Positions 8,397 to 17,397 of a stretch of 64,000 bases of DNA are shown here, piece after piece (the stretch's first letter is position 1; every line of letters begins with the position of its first letter). The notes beneath the pieces were generated by a model, which was given only the letters and a program-made list of their open reading frames with translations, did not search any database and had not been told where the DNA came from. Location of the stretch: assembly GCA_036303105.1 (NCBI GenBank), contig JAXJBF010000063.1, forward strand, positions 1 through 64,000, given 5' to 3'. A program made the translations under genes and the position numbers. This stretch comes from UMGS1590 sp036303105. GTDB lineage: Bacteria > Bacillota > Peptococcia > Peptococcales > Peptococcaceae.

Positions 8397-9847
8397 TGAA
8401 GCGATTGCTTTCTCAAATGTTAAAGCAGGCCACGAATAATAATTATCAGGCATTTCGAGGCGGTACGTATTCGCTAGCATCGATCGCTATTGTTTTGGTG
8501 ATTTTAATCATGGTTAATATTATTGTTTCTGCACTGCCATCGAATCTAACACAATATGATATGAGTGCTAGTAAATTATATTCTATAACCAGCAATACGA
8601 AGTCCGTGGTTAATGCTTTGGATCAAGATGTAACCATCTACTGGATTGTGCAGTCAGGAGAAGAAGATGACATTATTGAAGCATTATTAGACAAGTATGA
8701 CAGTTTGTCAGACCATATTAATGTTGTAAAGCGTAATCCTGATGTTTATCCAACTTTTGCTGAACAGTATACAGATGAAACTGTACAAAATAATAGTTTG
8801 GTCGTTGAATCTGGCGATCGCAGCAAATATATCAGCTATGATGATATTTATGTTACAAGCACAAATATGTATTCTTATTCATACACAACTTCTTTTGATG
8901 GAGAAGGTGCCATTACCTCAGCAATTGATTATGTTGTAACCGATGATTTACCACAAATGTATATTCTTGAAGGACATGGTGAACAAGAACTTCCGGAAAC
9001 ATTCAGTGATCAGATTGGAAAAGAAAATATTGAAACAACGAGTTTTTCGTTGTTAACAAGTGATTCTGTGCCAGAAGAAGCCGACTGCGTATTGATTTAT
9101 GAGCCACAATCAGATATTTCAACCGATGAAAAAGAAAAGTTAATCACTTATACACAGAATGGCGGGAAATTGCTGGTTATTTCTGGACCTGTAGAAAGTG
9201 GAAGCCTAGAAAATTTAAACAGCCTACTGGCCGATTATGGTGTAACAATGGCCGAAGGTGTTGTTATCGAAGGTGATAGCGACCACTATACAGGTCAGCC
9301 TTACGTATTATTGCCAGATATGAATAGCAATGATATGACAGATTCTTTGATCGAAGAACACTATTATCCGAATATGCCTATTGCTCAAGGTTTGGTTGTT
9401 GATGAAGAGACTGCCAATGGCAGGGTAAGTGAATTATTAACAACTTCCGACGAATCTTTCAGTAAGATTAGTGGTTATGATTTAACGACATATGAAAAAG
9501 AGGATGATGATATTGACGGACCATTTGCTTTAGCAGTTTCAATATCGTGCGACAATGATGGTCAGATTGTGTGGTTTTCATCAGCGACATTTTTAGAAGA
9601 TATGTACAATGCCCTGTCTTCCGGTGCGAACGTTGATTTAACGATGAATGCAATCTCATCGTTGCTTGGTGAAAGAGATACAATGGCTATTCGCAGCAAA
9701 TCTTTGAACTACAACTATTTATCGATCACAGAGTCAACAGCGTCGCTGTTAAAAATTGTCATGATTGGTATCGTGCCTATCGCTTATCTTGGAATAGGTG
9801 CAGGCATAATATTAAAGAGGAGGAAAAGACAACATGAAGCGGGCTAA
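8396..9847 (+). CDS. GldG-like auxiliary membrane protein
   Basis: 483 residues: an N-terminal membrane anchor (about 27-47), a long extracytoplasmic region resembling the GldG/IFT-type ABC auxiliary domain, and a C-terminal membrane helix (about 453-475) followed by a basic tail. Proteins of this kind sit between the permease and a DUF4340 protein, as here. It overlaps both neighbours (1 nt and 14 nt). The extracytoplasmic part may bind a substrate or cell-wall component; this is inference from family context. Confidence 0.85.
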   Translation: MKRLLSQMLKQATNNNYQAFRGGTYSLASIAIVLVILIMVNIIVSALPSNLTQYDMSASKLYSITSNTKSVVNALDQDVTIYWIVQSGEEDDIIEALLDKYDSLSDHINVVKRNPDVYPTFAEQYTDETVQNNSLVVESGDRSKYISYDDIYVTSTNMYSYSYTTSFDGEGAITSAIDYVVTDDLPQMYILEGHGEQELPETFSDQIGKENIETTSFSLLTSDSVPEEADCVLIYEPQSDISTDEKEKLITYTQNGGKLLVISGPVESGSLENLNSLLADYGVTMAEGVVIEGDSDHYTGQPYVLLPDMNSNDMTDSLIEEHYYPNMPIAQGLVVDEETANGRVSELLTTSDESFSKISGYDLTTYEKEDDDIDGPFALAVSISCDNDGQIVWFSSATFLEDMYNALSSGANVDLTMNAISSLLGERDTMAIRSKSLNYNYLSITESTASLLKIVMIGIVPIAYLGIGAGIILKRRKRQHEAG

Positions 9848-11237
9848 ACGTATGAAAATCCTTTTAGGGATATTGGTTGTGGTTTCCGTTATGGCTTTTG
9901 CCGTGCTACATTATCAGGAAAAGCAAGAGGACATCAAGAACACCGATGAAATCATTTTGCAGATTGAGTCAGATACAGTTTCTTCTCTGTCGTGGCAATA
10001 TGATAATACATCATTGTCGTTTCACAAAGATGATTTATGGATTTATGATAACGATGATGCTTTTCCTGTTGATGCTGAAAAGATCGATAGTTTGTTGTCA
10101 TATTTCAGTAATATGGATGCAGATTTTGTGATTGAAGATCCCACAGATATTGATCAATATGGTTTGGATGATCCGTCCTGCAGTATTCATATAACTACAG
10201 ACAATAGTGAATATGATATTGATTTGGGAGATTACAGTACTATGGATGCGCAACGCTATGTTTCAATTGGAGATGGCAATGTGTATTTGGTAAATAGTGA
10301 TCCACTTTCGGCGTTTGAGGTAGAACTCAGTGACATGATAGATAATGATGACATCCCGTCGTTTAATCAGATTGAAAGCATTTCTTTCAGTGGCAGTCAA
10401 AACTATGATGTTGTTTATAAAGCCTATAGTGATGATAGTGCTGAAACCATATGCAGTGATGATGTTTATTATCGCAAGGATGCAGATACGTTGCTGCCTT
10501 TGGATACAAAAAATGTAGAGCAGTATTTGGAAACAGTCAGCGGGATGTCGCAAGATACTTATGTTACTTATAATGCTAGTGATGAAGAGTTGGCAACCTA
10601 TGGGTTGGATGATCCGGAACTTACCATTTCTATTGAATATATGGATTCGGATGACGAAGAAAGTGGCATGAAAAATTACGTGCTACAGATTAGTCGTGAT
10701 TCAGCAACAAAAGCAGAGAATAATAGTGCGGATGAGAATAGCGATGAAGATAAAATGACTGCATATGCACGGATAGGCGATTCAAAGATCATCTATGAAA
10801 TTTCTGAAACCAGCTATGATGCACTCATGGCGGCTAGCTATAATGATTTAAGACATAAAAATCTTTTCAGTGGGAGTTTTTCAGATGTTACCCAACTAGA
10901 TGCTGAAATGGATGGAACGACCTATTCAATTGAGATCGAAACAGATGGCGATGAGAAAAAATATACTTTTAATGGAAACGACATCGACATTACAAGTATT
11001 CAAAGTGCATTGGAATCACTAAATGCGACAACTTTTACAGAAGAGGAGCCAACACAGGAGAAAGAGTTATCGTTGACCATACATCTAAATAGAAGTTCGC
11101 TATCATCCGTTGAGCTGGTATTTTACAGATATGATGGTGAGAATTGCTTAGCCGTTGTAGATGGTACACCAACTGCACTTGTAGCAAGGGATAGCGTTGT
11201 AGACCTTATTGAAGCGATTAATTCGGTCGTTTTATAG
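9834..11237 (+). CDS. DUF4340 membrane-anchored extracytoplasmic protein
   Basis: 467 residues with one N-terminal membrane anchor (about 8-26) and an acidic exported region. The motif YGLDDP occurs twice (about residues 105 and 254), each followed by a beta strand, so the exported part is an internal duplication, the hallmark of DUF4340. AGGAGG lies 9 nt before the ATG. It ends the ABC module and is followed by a terminator. Function unknown; it presumably works with the GldG-like protein outside the membrane. Confidence 0.85.
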   Translation: MKRAKRMKILLGILVVVSVMAFAVLHYQEKQEDIKNTDEIILQIESDTVSSLSWQYDNTSLSFHKDDLWIYDNDDAFPVDAEKIDSLLSYFSNMDADFVIEDPTDIDQYGLDDPSCSIHITTDNSEYDIDLGDYSTMDAQRYVSIGDGNVYLVNSDPLSAFEVELSDMIDNDDIPSFNQIESISFSGSQNYDVVYKAYSDDSAETICSDDVYYRKDADTLLPLDTKNVEQYLETVSGMSQDTYVTYNASDEELATYGLDDPELTISIEYMDSDDEESGMKNYVLQISRDSATKAENNSADENSDEDKMTAYARIGDSKIIYEISETSYDALMAASYNDLRHKNLFSGSFSDVTQLDAEMDGTTYSIEIETDGDEKKYTFNGNDIDITSIQSALESLNATTFTEEEPTQEKELSLTIHLNRSSLSSVELVFYRYDGENCLAVVDGTPTALVARDSVVDLIEAINSVVL

Positions 11238-11262
11238 AATATTAAAGATATCTTTCGTCGGT

Positions 11263-11312
11263 AAAGTCACGGTGAAAAACAATGATTATTCGTTTTTTAC
11301 CGTGGCTTTTTT
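11263..11312 (+). terminator. Terminator of the Gld-like ABC module
   Basis: An approximately 18-bp stem with G-U pairs (11263-11280 with 11292-11309) is followed by T residues, 25 nt after the DUF4340 stop. Confidence 0.85.
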
Positions 11313-11407
11313 ATAAAAATGCAGTAAATGAAAGTATTCTACTAGATGCTGGTAGGATAAAATGTTAAGATTTTAGAAAACCGCAGAAATTTGAGCAGAT
11401 AGAAATA

Positions 11408-11436
11408 TTGAATGTTGTCTACACTTCGTTTATAAT
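11408..11436 (+). promoter_or_regulatory. Promoter of the CBS-ACT-UPF0210 operon
   Basis: TTGAAT and TATAAT are separated by 17 bp, a near-consensus housekeeping promoter. Transcription would start near 11443, leaving a 90-nt leader before the CBS gene. The rest of the 295-nt gap from 11238 holds only the preceding terminator and a weak hairpin near 11473-11490. Confidence 0.75.
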
Positions 11437-11532
11437 AAAAACTAATGAAAAATGCAGGACTGGGACTTTTAGATGACATTTGGTGGTCATATTTAAGCCA
11501 TAGTTGCTATAAATTTGAAGGAGGAATTTGTC

Positions 11533-12015
11533 ATGAGTGAACAAATCCGAAACATCATGGAAAAAGACGTTTATTTTGCACACGAAGAAGACGATATTGC
11601 GACAATTTTAAGAACGTTGGTTGACAAAAAAATCAGTGGTGTGCCAATCGTCAATAAAAATATGGAAGTTGTCGGTTTTATTAGTGATGGCGACATCATG
11701 AAATTTATTGCAAAACAAGATCCTCGAATCATTGATATGACCAGTTTCATTACAGTATGGTATGATTCTGAAAGCTTCGATCAAAAACTTGATGATTTGT
11801 TAAAAATTAATGTAATGGAGCTTGCTACTACTAAAATTATTGCTGCAGAACCAGATGAAACCGTTGATGAAGCAGCACGTACACTTGGTAAAAAACGTAT
11901 CAAAAAGTTACCTGTTATTGATGACGATGGTAAGCTTGTTGGTATGGTAAGCCGTCATAATATTATTCGTTACATTATTTCTTATCATGAGAGTAAACAA
12001 GGAGAACAAAACTAA
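11533..12015 (+). CDS. CBS-domain pair protein
   Basis: 160 residues made of two CBS modules (about 5-60 and 95-152), which usually bind adenine nucleotides and act as regulatory sensors. The repeats show KKISGVPIVNKNMEVVGFIS and IKKLPVIDDDGKLVGMVS. A 30-residue insert sits between them. There is no fused catalytic domain. The ATG at 11533 has AAGGAGG 8 nt upstream; the earlier in-frame TTG overlaps that site. First gene of an operon with ACT and UPF0210 genes. Confidence 0.9.
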   Translation: MSEQIRNIMEKDVYFAHEEDDIATILRTLVDKKISGVPIVNKNMEVVGFISDGDIMKFIAKQDPRIIDMTSFITVWYDSESFDQKLDDLLKINVMELATTKIIAAEPDETVDEAARTLGKKRIKKLPVIDDDGKLVGMVSRHNIIRYIISYHESKQGEQN

Positions 12016-12017
12016 TT

Positions 12018-12302
12018 ATGAGCAATCAGCAGCAGAAAGCCGTGATTACTGTCACAGGCTATGATAAAAAGGGTATCATTGCAAGCGTGACAGCAATGCT
12101 TTATGACCACGACGTAAATGTTTTAGATATTAGCCAAACCATCTTAGATGGATTCTTTAATATGATCATGCTTGTTGACATCAGTGAGTGTAATATTTCA
12201 TTACAGGAGCTTGTTGATGAATGCACAAGAGTTGGTAAAGAAATCGGTCTTGAAGTTCGTTGCCAACATGAAAATATTTTTAAATTCATGCATCAGATTT
12301 AA
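12018..12302 (+). CDS. ACT-domain protein, UPF0237 family
   Basis: 94 residues forming one ACT domain (VITVTGYDKKGIIASVTAML opens it), a fold that commonly binds amino acids. UPF0237 proteins resemble the GcvR type of regulator and are often encoded directly before UPF0210 genes, as here (14 nt apart). It begins 2 nt after the CBS gene. The ligand cannot be read from sequence. Confidence 0.93.
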   Translation: MSNQQQKAVITVTGYDKKGIIASVTAMLYDHDVNVLDISQTILDGFFNMIMLVDISECNISLQELVDECTRVGKEIGLEVRCQHENIFKFMHQI

Positions 12303-12316
12303 ATGGAGAATAAACA

Positions 12317-13684
12317 ATGTCTTTTTCAATGAATTCATCAGATATTTTTCAGACAATCCATATGATTGCTGAAGAGAACCTGGATATTCGAACAACTACG
12401 ATGGGAATTTCCCTGAAAGATTGCGTGTCAGAATCAACTAAAACTACATGCAGAAAGATTTATGATAAGATAACAAAAAGAGCCGAGCATCTCGTACCGA
12501 CGGCAGAAGCTATTTCTAAAGAATTTGGGATTCCTATTATAAATAAACGTATTTCTGTAACGCCTATTTCTATGGTTGGTGAATCCTGTGAAGATCGTGA
12601 TTATGTTGCAATAGCGAGAACGTTGGATCGTGCAGCTAAACAAGTTGGCGTTGATTTTATTGGTGGATATGGTGCACTTGTTCAAAAAGGTATGACGGAT
12701 GCTGAACGAGAATTTTTGGAAACCATTCCAGAAGCACTTGCCACAACAGATGTCGTCTGTTCATCAGTCAATATTGGTTCTAGTAAAGCCGGTATTAATA
12801 TGGATGCTGCAGCAATTCTCGGCCGGGTTGTTAAGAAAACAGCTGAACTTACAGCTGATCAAGATGCTTTAGGTTGCGCGAAATTTGTTGCATTTTGTAA
12901 CGCTGTGGAAGATAATCCTTTCATGGCAGGCGCATTTTATGGCGTTGGTGAAGGTGAGTGTTGCCTAAGTGTTGGTGTTAGCGGCCCAGGAGTTGTTCTT
13001 AACGCGATTAAGGGGAGAGAACATTTGCCATTTGATGAATTGGCAGAGCTGATTAAACGTATGGCATTTAAGATTACTAGATCAGGTGAAATGGTTGGGC
13101 TCGAAGCAGCGAAGCGTTTAGGTGTACCTTTTGGCATTGTAGACCTGTCTTTGGCGCCAACAGCAGCTATTGGTGATTCTGTTGCTGATATTCTTGAGGC
13201 TTTTGGACTTGAGAAATGTGGTACTCACGGTACGACAGCAGCACTCGCTATGTTGAATGATGCCGTCAAAAAGGGTGGCGCAATGGCGTCTAGTCATGTC
13301 GGTGGTTTATCTGGGGCATTTATTCCTGTCAGCGAAGATGCCGGTATGATCAATGCTGCAAAAGAAGGCAGTCTTTGCTATGATAAATTGGAAGCAATGA
13401 CGTGCGTATGTTCTGTAGGTATTGATATGGTTGCGATTCCTGGTGATACACCTGCTGAAACAATTACTGCAATGATCGCTGATGAAGCAGCTATTGGTAT
13501 GATCAACAAAAAAACTACTGCTGTTCGCGTCATTCCGGTTCCAGGTAAGGGTGTTGGTGAAATGGTTGAGTTTGGTGGATTACTTGGATATGCACCAATC
13601 ATGGCAGTACATCCTTTCTCATCAAAAGTATTTGCTCAACGTGGAGGCCGTATTCCGGCACCAATTCACGCGCTTAACAATTAA
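12317..13684 (+). CDS. UPF0210 (DUF711/PFL-fold) protein
   Basis: 455 residues, the full length of the UPF0210 family, whose fold is related to pyruvate formate-lyase-like barrels but whose reaction is not established. Conserved-looking Gly-rich stretches are VGVSGPGVVLNAIKGREHLP and GTHGTTAALAMLNDAV. GGAGAA lies 9 nt before the ATG. The pairing with the ACT protein suggests that one regulates the other. Confidence 0.92.
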   Translation: MSFSMNSSDIFQTIHMIAEENLDIRTTTMGISLKDCVSESTKTTCRKIYDKITKRAEHLVPTAEAISKEFGIPIINKRISVTPISMVGESCEDRDYVAIARTLDRAAKQVGVDFIGGYGALVQKGMTDAEREFLETIPEALATTDVVCSSVNIGSSKAGINMDAAAILGRVVKKTAELTADQDALGCAKFVAFCNAVEDNPFMAGAFYGVGEGECCLSVGVSGPGVVLNAIKGREHLPFDELAELIKRMAFKITRSGEMVGLEAAKRLGVPFGIVDLSLAPTAAIGDSVADILEAFGLEKCGTHGTTAALAMLNDAVKKGGAMASSHVGGLSGAFIPVSEDAGMINAAKEGSLCYDKLEAMTCVCSVGIDMVAIPGDTPAETITAMIADEAAIGMINKKTTAVRVIPVPGKGVGEMVEFGGLLGYAPIMAVHPFSSKVFAQRGGRIPAPIHALNN

Positions 13685-13700
13685 GAAATTTGGGGAAGAT

Positions 13701-14105
13701 ATGGGTAAAAAAAAGCAACTTTCTAAGCGTTCAAATCAGCCTGCGTCACATAAGACGCGGGCCGATTTACGATCATTGCATTTAAAGCGTGAAATTGGCC
13801 ATAAATATCATGTAAAAGGAAAGAAGAATAAGGAACAGTTTCTTATTGATGCAATGGAGCGTGCACGTCTTGCAGAGTATGCTATGTATTTTGAAAAGCC
13901 ATGGCGACTTTTGGGAATGAATTTTCTCATTGGCCTAGCCCGAGGGTTGGGCACAACAATAGGCTTAGCATTGGTGCTTGCACTTCTTGTATATATTGCA
14001 CAGGAAATCATCTCAGCCAATCTGCCGGGAATTAGCCAATGGCTAGCAGACTTGCTTGGATTGGTGCAGAGTTATTCCGTATCGAAATTACCATACAATG
14101 AATAA
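13701..14105 (+). CDS. Small membrane protein, DUF5665-like
   Basis: 134 residues: a very basic N-terminus (Lys/Arg-rich to residue about 48), a helix with MYFEKPWRLLGMNFLIG, and a single hydrophobic segment (about 85-104) with the GLARGLGTTIG pattern of DUF5665 proteins. The ATG at 13701 follows a GGGGAAG ribosome site; the open frame extends upstream inside the UPF0210 gene, but without a ribosome site. It overlaps lspA by 8 nt. Function unknown. Confidence 0.75.
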   Translation: MGKKKQLSKRSNQPASHKTRADLRSLHLKREIGHKYHVKGKKNKEQFLIDAMERARLAEYAMYFEKPWRLLGMNFLIGLARGLGTTIGLALVLALLVYIAQEIISANLPGISQWLADLLGLVQSYSVSKLPYNE

Positions 14106-14568
14106 AACAGTTAAATTCATTTTGCCGTATTTATTTGCTATTATTGTTCTCTTGGTTGATCAAGGAAGTAAAGCTTTGGTTAGAGAACAGATGAGTTTAG
14201 GAGAAAGCATTCCTGTAATCAAGAACGTTTTTCATTTAACCTATATAGAAAATACAGGTGTAGCTTTTGGAATGTTTTCTGGCCATACAAATCTATTCGT
14301 GATTGTTAGCTTAATGGTGCTTATTGGTCTAATTGTTTTTGCTTGGAAAGAAGGGCCGAATTCTCTGCTTATGCACTATGGTATAGCCATGGTTGTTGCA
14401 GGTGCATTGGGAAATATTATTGATCGCATCATGAAAGCATCGGTGACGGATATGTTTGATTTTCAAATTTGGCCAATATTTAATGTTGCAGATATTGCGG
14501 TTTGTGTAGGATTTGGGTTATTGGTATTATATATTTTCTTTGACCAGGGGGAAGAGAATGGCAGATAA
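14098..14568 (+). CDS. lspA: Lipoprotein signal peptidase (signal peptidase II)
   Basis: Aspartic protease of the membrane that removes the signal peptide of prolipoproteins. 156 residues, four hydrophobic segments, and the conserved family blocks VDQGSK, NTGVAFG, GNIIDR and FNVADIAV. The Asp residues of the last two blocks are the catalytic pair. The ATG at 14098 overlaps the previous gene. The next gene overlaps its 3' end, an lspA-rlu order common in Firmicutes. Confidence 0.97.
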   Translation: MNKTVKFILPYLFAIIVLLVDQGSKALVREQMSLGESIPVIKNVFHLTYIENTGVAFGMFSGHTNLFVIVSLMVLIGLIVFAWKEGPNSLLMHYGIAMVVAGALGNIIDRIMKASVTDMFDFQIWPIFNVADIAVCVGFGLLVLYIFFDQGEENGR

Positions 14569-15463
14569 GCAGATCATGATTCCAAATGATGCTGTGGGAC
14601 AGCGTCTCGATCAATGGGTGAGTAAAAAAATGGCGATCACCCGATCTGCCTTTAAACAGTGTGTTGATAAAGGCTGTGTCTTTTTTATGGATGATAAGAT
14701 AAAGAAGGCGGGCTATAAAATTTCGTCATCAGGAATGCTTGTTATTAAGGATGAAGACAATGGATATAAACCAATAGCACTACCCCTAGATATCGTTTAT
14801 GAAGACGAAGATCTGCTAATTGTGAATAAACCGCGCCATTTACTGGTCTATCCAGTGAAAGACAAAAATGAAACCACGCTTGTTAATGGATTATTGGCTT
14901 ATACATCTTTATCCGATTTTTGTGGGAAAGAACGTCCTGGGATTGTTCATCGTATTGACCGAGATACATCAGGTTTGGTGTTAGTGGCTAAAAATAACAC
15001 TATTCATGAGAAGCTGTATCAGCAGTTGGCTCATCATGAGATCGTGCGGGAGTATATTGGCATTGTGCAACGTCCTTTTGAAAAACGTTGTGGAGTGATT
15101 AATAAGAAAATTGCGCACGATTTTGCGCATGGCACAAAACGGATCGTGACAGAGTGTGGTGGACAGAGTGCAATCACACATTATGTATCTGTTTATCAAA
15201 ATGATGAGTATTCTTTGGTGCGTTTTAGACTTGAAACAGGAAGAACGCATCAAATTCGTGTACATATGGCTTCAATTGGTCATCCTCTCGTTGGCGACGG
15301 GTTATATGGTGATGCTAGAAATATTTTTGGCTTTCATGGTCAGGCATTGCATGCATTGCGTCTTCGATTTGCTCATCCTATCAATGGAAAACAAATTGAA
15401 GTAGTGGGCAGGCCGCCGGAGATCTTCAAAAAAGCGGTAACACGCATACAAATGATGAAGTAG
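14558..15463 (+). CDS. RluA-family 23S rRNA pseudouridine synthase
   Basis: 301 residues with an N-terminal S4 RNA-binding domain (about 8-65) and a pseudouridine synthase domain. The active-site block HRIDRDTSGLVLVAKN contains the catalytic Asp, and GRTHQIRVHM is the second family motif. The arrangement fits the RluD/YlyB group next to lspA; the exact target uridines cannot be read from sequence. The ATG at 14558 has AGGGGGA before it and overlaps lspA by 11 nt. Confidence 0.94.
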   Translation: MADKQIMIPNDAVGQRLDQWVSKKMAITRSAFKQCVDKGCVFFMDDKIKKAGYKISSSGMLVIKDEDNGYKPIALPLDIVYEDEDLLIVNKPRHLLVYPVKDKNETTLVNGLLAYTSLSDFCGKERPGIVHRIDRDTSGLVLVAKNNTIHEKLYQQLAHHEIVREYIGIVQRPFEKRCGVINKKIAHDFAHGTKRIVTECGGQSAITHYVSVYQNDEYSLVRFRLETGRTHQIRVHMASIGHPLVGDGLYGDARNIFGFHGQALHALRLRFAHPINGKQIEVVGRPPEIFKKAVTRIQMMK

Positions 15464-15476
15464 AGGAGGAAATAAC

Positions 15477-16391
15477 TTGCTTAGTGATAGTTTAAAAGTT
15501 TTTATCACAGTAGCTGATAAGAAAAACTTTTCAAAAGCGGCAAAGGCGTTAAATTTGACTCAGCCAGCAATTAGCTTTCAAATTCAAACGCTGGAGCAGT
15601 ATTACCAAACAAAGCTCTTCGACCGCATCAATCGTCATGTTAAATTAACCGAAACCGGAGAGCTGCTGCTCGAATATGCACTTTCTATGAATGATTTACA
15701 GTCTGAACTGGAAAGAAAAATGCAGCAATTGACCGGACATGTAAAAGGACAGCTGATGATTGGTGCTAGCCGAACGGTTGGTGAATATGTGTTGCCTTAT
15801 GTGATTTGTAAGTTCAAGGAAGATTATCCAGATGTTGATGTTACTCTGGAAATTTATAATACAAAACATGTTGAAGAAAATGTTTTGAATCGATATCTCG
15901 ATATAGGCCTTGTTGAATCAGATATTCGGCATAAGGAGCTTTTTTTCCAAGACATTCTTAGTGATGAGTTGGTTCTTGTGGTTCCAAAAGATCATCGTTG
16001 GGCAAATGAAAGTGAGATCACACTTGATCAGCTTAAAGGTGAGCCGTTTATTATTCGAGAAGCTGGCTCGGGAAGCCGCTTAGTATTTGAACAGGCATTA
16101 ATTGATGCAGAATTTGACGTTGAAGATTTAAATGTTATTATGGAAATTGGTAGCATTACATCTATTAAGAGCGCTATTATTAATGGCTTAGGCGTTTCTG
16201 TCATGTCCAGATGGGCAGTCCGTGATCTTGAACAAGCGGGTATTGCACATGTTGTGTCTATTAAAGATCTTGATCTTAAACGTCCTTTTAGTATTATTTT
16301 AAACCAAGGAAACTTCGAATCTGAAGCATGTAATAAATTTATTCGGTATTTGGGCGAAGTTACTGAAAAAGAAATCTATGAGCATTTTTAA
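15477..16391 (+). CDS. LysR-family transcriptional regulator (first of tandem pair)
   Basis: 304 residues: winged-helix DNA-binding domain at residues 1-60 (KNFSKAAKALNLTQPAISFQ is the recognition region) and a periplasmic-binding-like effector domain. The architecture resembles the CysL/YwfK group. It uses a TTG start 7 nt after GAGGAGG. It follows the pseudouridine synthase by 13 nt, so it may be read through from lspA. Its closest visible relative is the next gene. The effector is unknown. Confidence 0.92.
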   Translation: MLSDSLKVFITVADKKNFSKAAKALNLTQPAISFQIQTLEQYYQTKLFDRINRHVKLTETGELLLEYALSMNDLQSELERKMQQLTGHVKGQLMIGASRTVGEYVLPYVICKFKEDYPDVDVTLEIYNTKHVEENVLNRYLDIGLVESDIRHKELFFQDILSDELVLVVPKDHRWANESEITLDQLKGEPFIIREAGSGSRLVFEQALIDAEFDVEDLNVIMEIGSITSIKSAIINGLGVSVMSRWAVRDLEQAGIAHVVSIKDLDLKRPFSIILNQGNFESEACNKFIRYLGEVTEKEIYEHF

Positions 16392-16406
16392 GGAGGGAGT
16401 AGGTCA

Positions 16407-17303
16407 ATGTTAAATGATAGTATTCGTGTGTTTTTGATGGTCGTGGAAAAAAAGAGCTTTTCCAAGGCTGCAAAAGCACTGTTTCTTACTCAACCGGCCG
16501 TTAGCTTCCAGATCCAAATGCTCGAGGAACATTATGGTACACGCCTTTTTGATAGAGTGAGTCGTAATATTATCCTGACTGAAGCTGGCGAATTGCTGTA
16601 CAAATATGCCACTGAAATGAGTGATATGCAAGCAAGTCTTGAAAAAGATATGCAGGAATTGAATAATACTATTTTAGGGCGTTTACGTATTGGAGCTAGT
16701 GTGACAATTGGTGAATATATTGCACCATATATTTTGGGTAATTTTAAAAAACATTATCCTAAGGTAACGCTGAGTCTTGAAGTGGCTAATTCTGATGAAA
16801 TTGAAATGGCTATCCATGATACTAGTCTTGATATTGGTCTAGTAGAAGGGCCTCCTGTTGATAAAGATCTTGAAAGTGTGCCATTTTTGGATGATGAGCT
16901 TGTTGTCATTACTAGTGTAGATCATCCATGGAGTAAATTAGAATCAATTTCAATTTTTGAATTAGATCAATATCCTTATATTTCAAGAGAGAAGGGTTCT
17001 GGTACACGTGCTGAAATCGAACAGCATTTAAAAGCTGCTGGGTTTTCACCAAACAATCTCAACGTCATGATGCGCCTTGGTAGTACTTGTGCAATTAAGA
17101 GCGCGGTGCGCAATGGTTACGGTTTTACGATCGTTTCTCGTTGGGCAATAAAGGATGACCTTAAGATGGGAAATCTAGCAATGGTTAAAATCAAGGAAGA
17201 TGAGTTCAAACGGCGTTTCAGAATAGTATATCATAAAAAGAAATTCAAAACGCAAGCTGCTGAAGAGTTTTTGAAATTCATTGAGAATGAGACTTTTCAG
17301 TAA
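16407..17303 (+). CDS. LysR-family transcriptional regulator (second of tandem pair)
   Basis: 298 residues, same domain plan as the preceding gene. The recognition helices are nearly identical (KSFSKAAKALFLTQPAVSFQ), and the effector domains share blocks such as GSGTRAEIEQ versus GSGSRLVFEQ. The pair looks like a tandem duplication that has diverged mainly in the effector half. ATG with GGAGGGAG upstream, 15 nt after the first copy; ends at a bidirectional terminator. Confidence 0.92.
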   Translation: MLNDSIRVFLMVVEKKSFSKAAKALFLTQPAVSFQIQMLEEHYGTRLFDRVSRNIILTEAGELLYKYATEMSDMQASLEKDMQELNNTILGRLRIGASVTIGEYIAPYILGNFKKHYPKVTLSLEVANSDEIEMAIHDTSLDIGLVEGPPVDKDLESVPFLDDELVVITSVDHPWSKLESISIFELDQYPYISREKGSGTRAEIEQHLKAAGFSPNNLNVMMRLGSTCAIKSAVRNGYGFTIVSRWAIKDDLKMGNLAMVKIKEDEFKRRFRIVYHKKKFKTQAAEEFLKFIENETFQ

Positions 17304-17341
17304 TCTTTGATATTGCTCTGAAAATAAGAAGAAAAATTAAA

Positions 17342-17397
17342 AAATATAAACGCCCACGTTTTCAATAATGTGAAATCGTGGGCGTTTATATTTTTTT
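17342..17397. terminator. Bidirectional terminator between lysR and the VanS-like gene
   Basis: 17-bp stem (17342-17358 with 17377-17393) with an inner imperfect extension and a T-run on the plus side and A-run on the minus side, so it can serve both converging genes. Confidence 0.9.
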
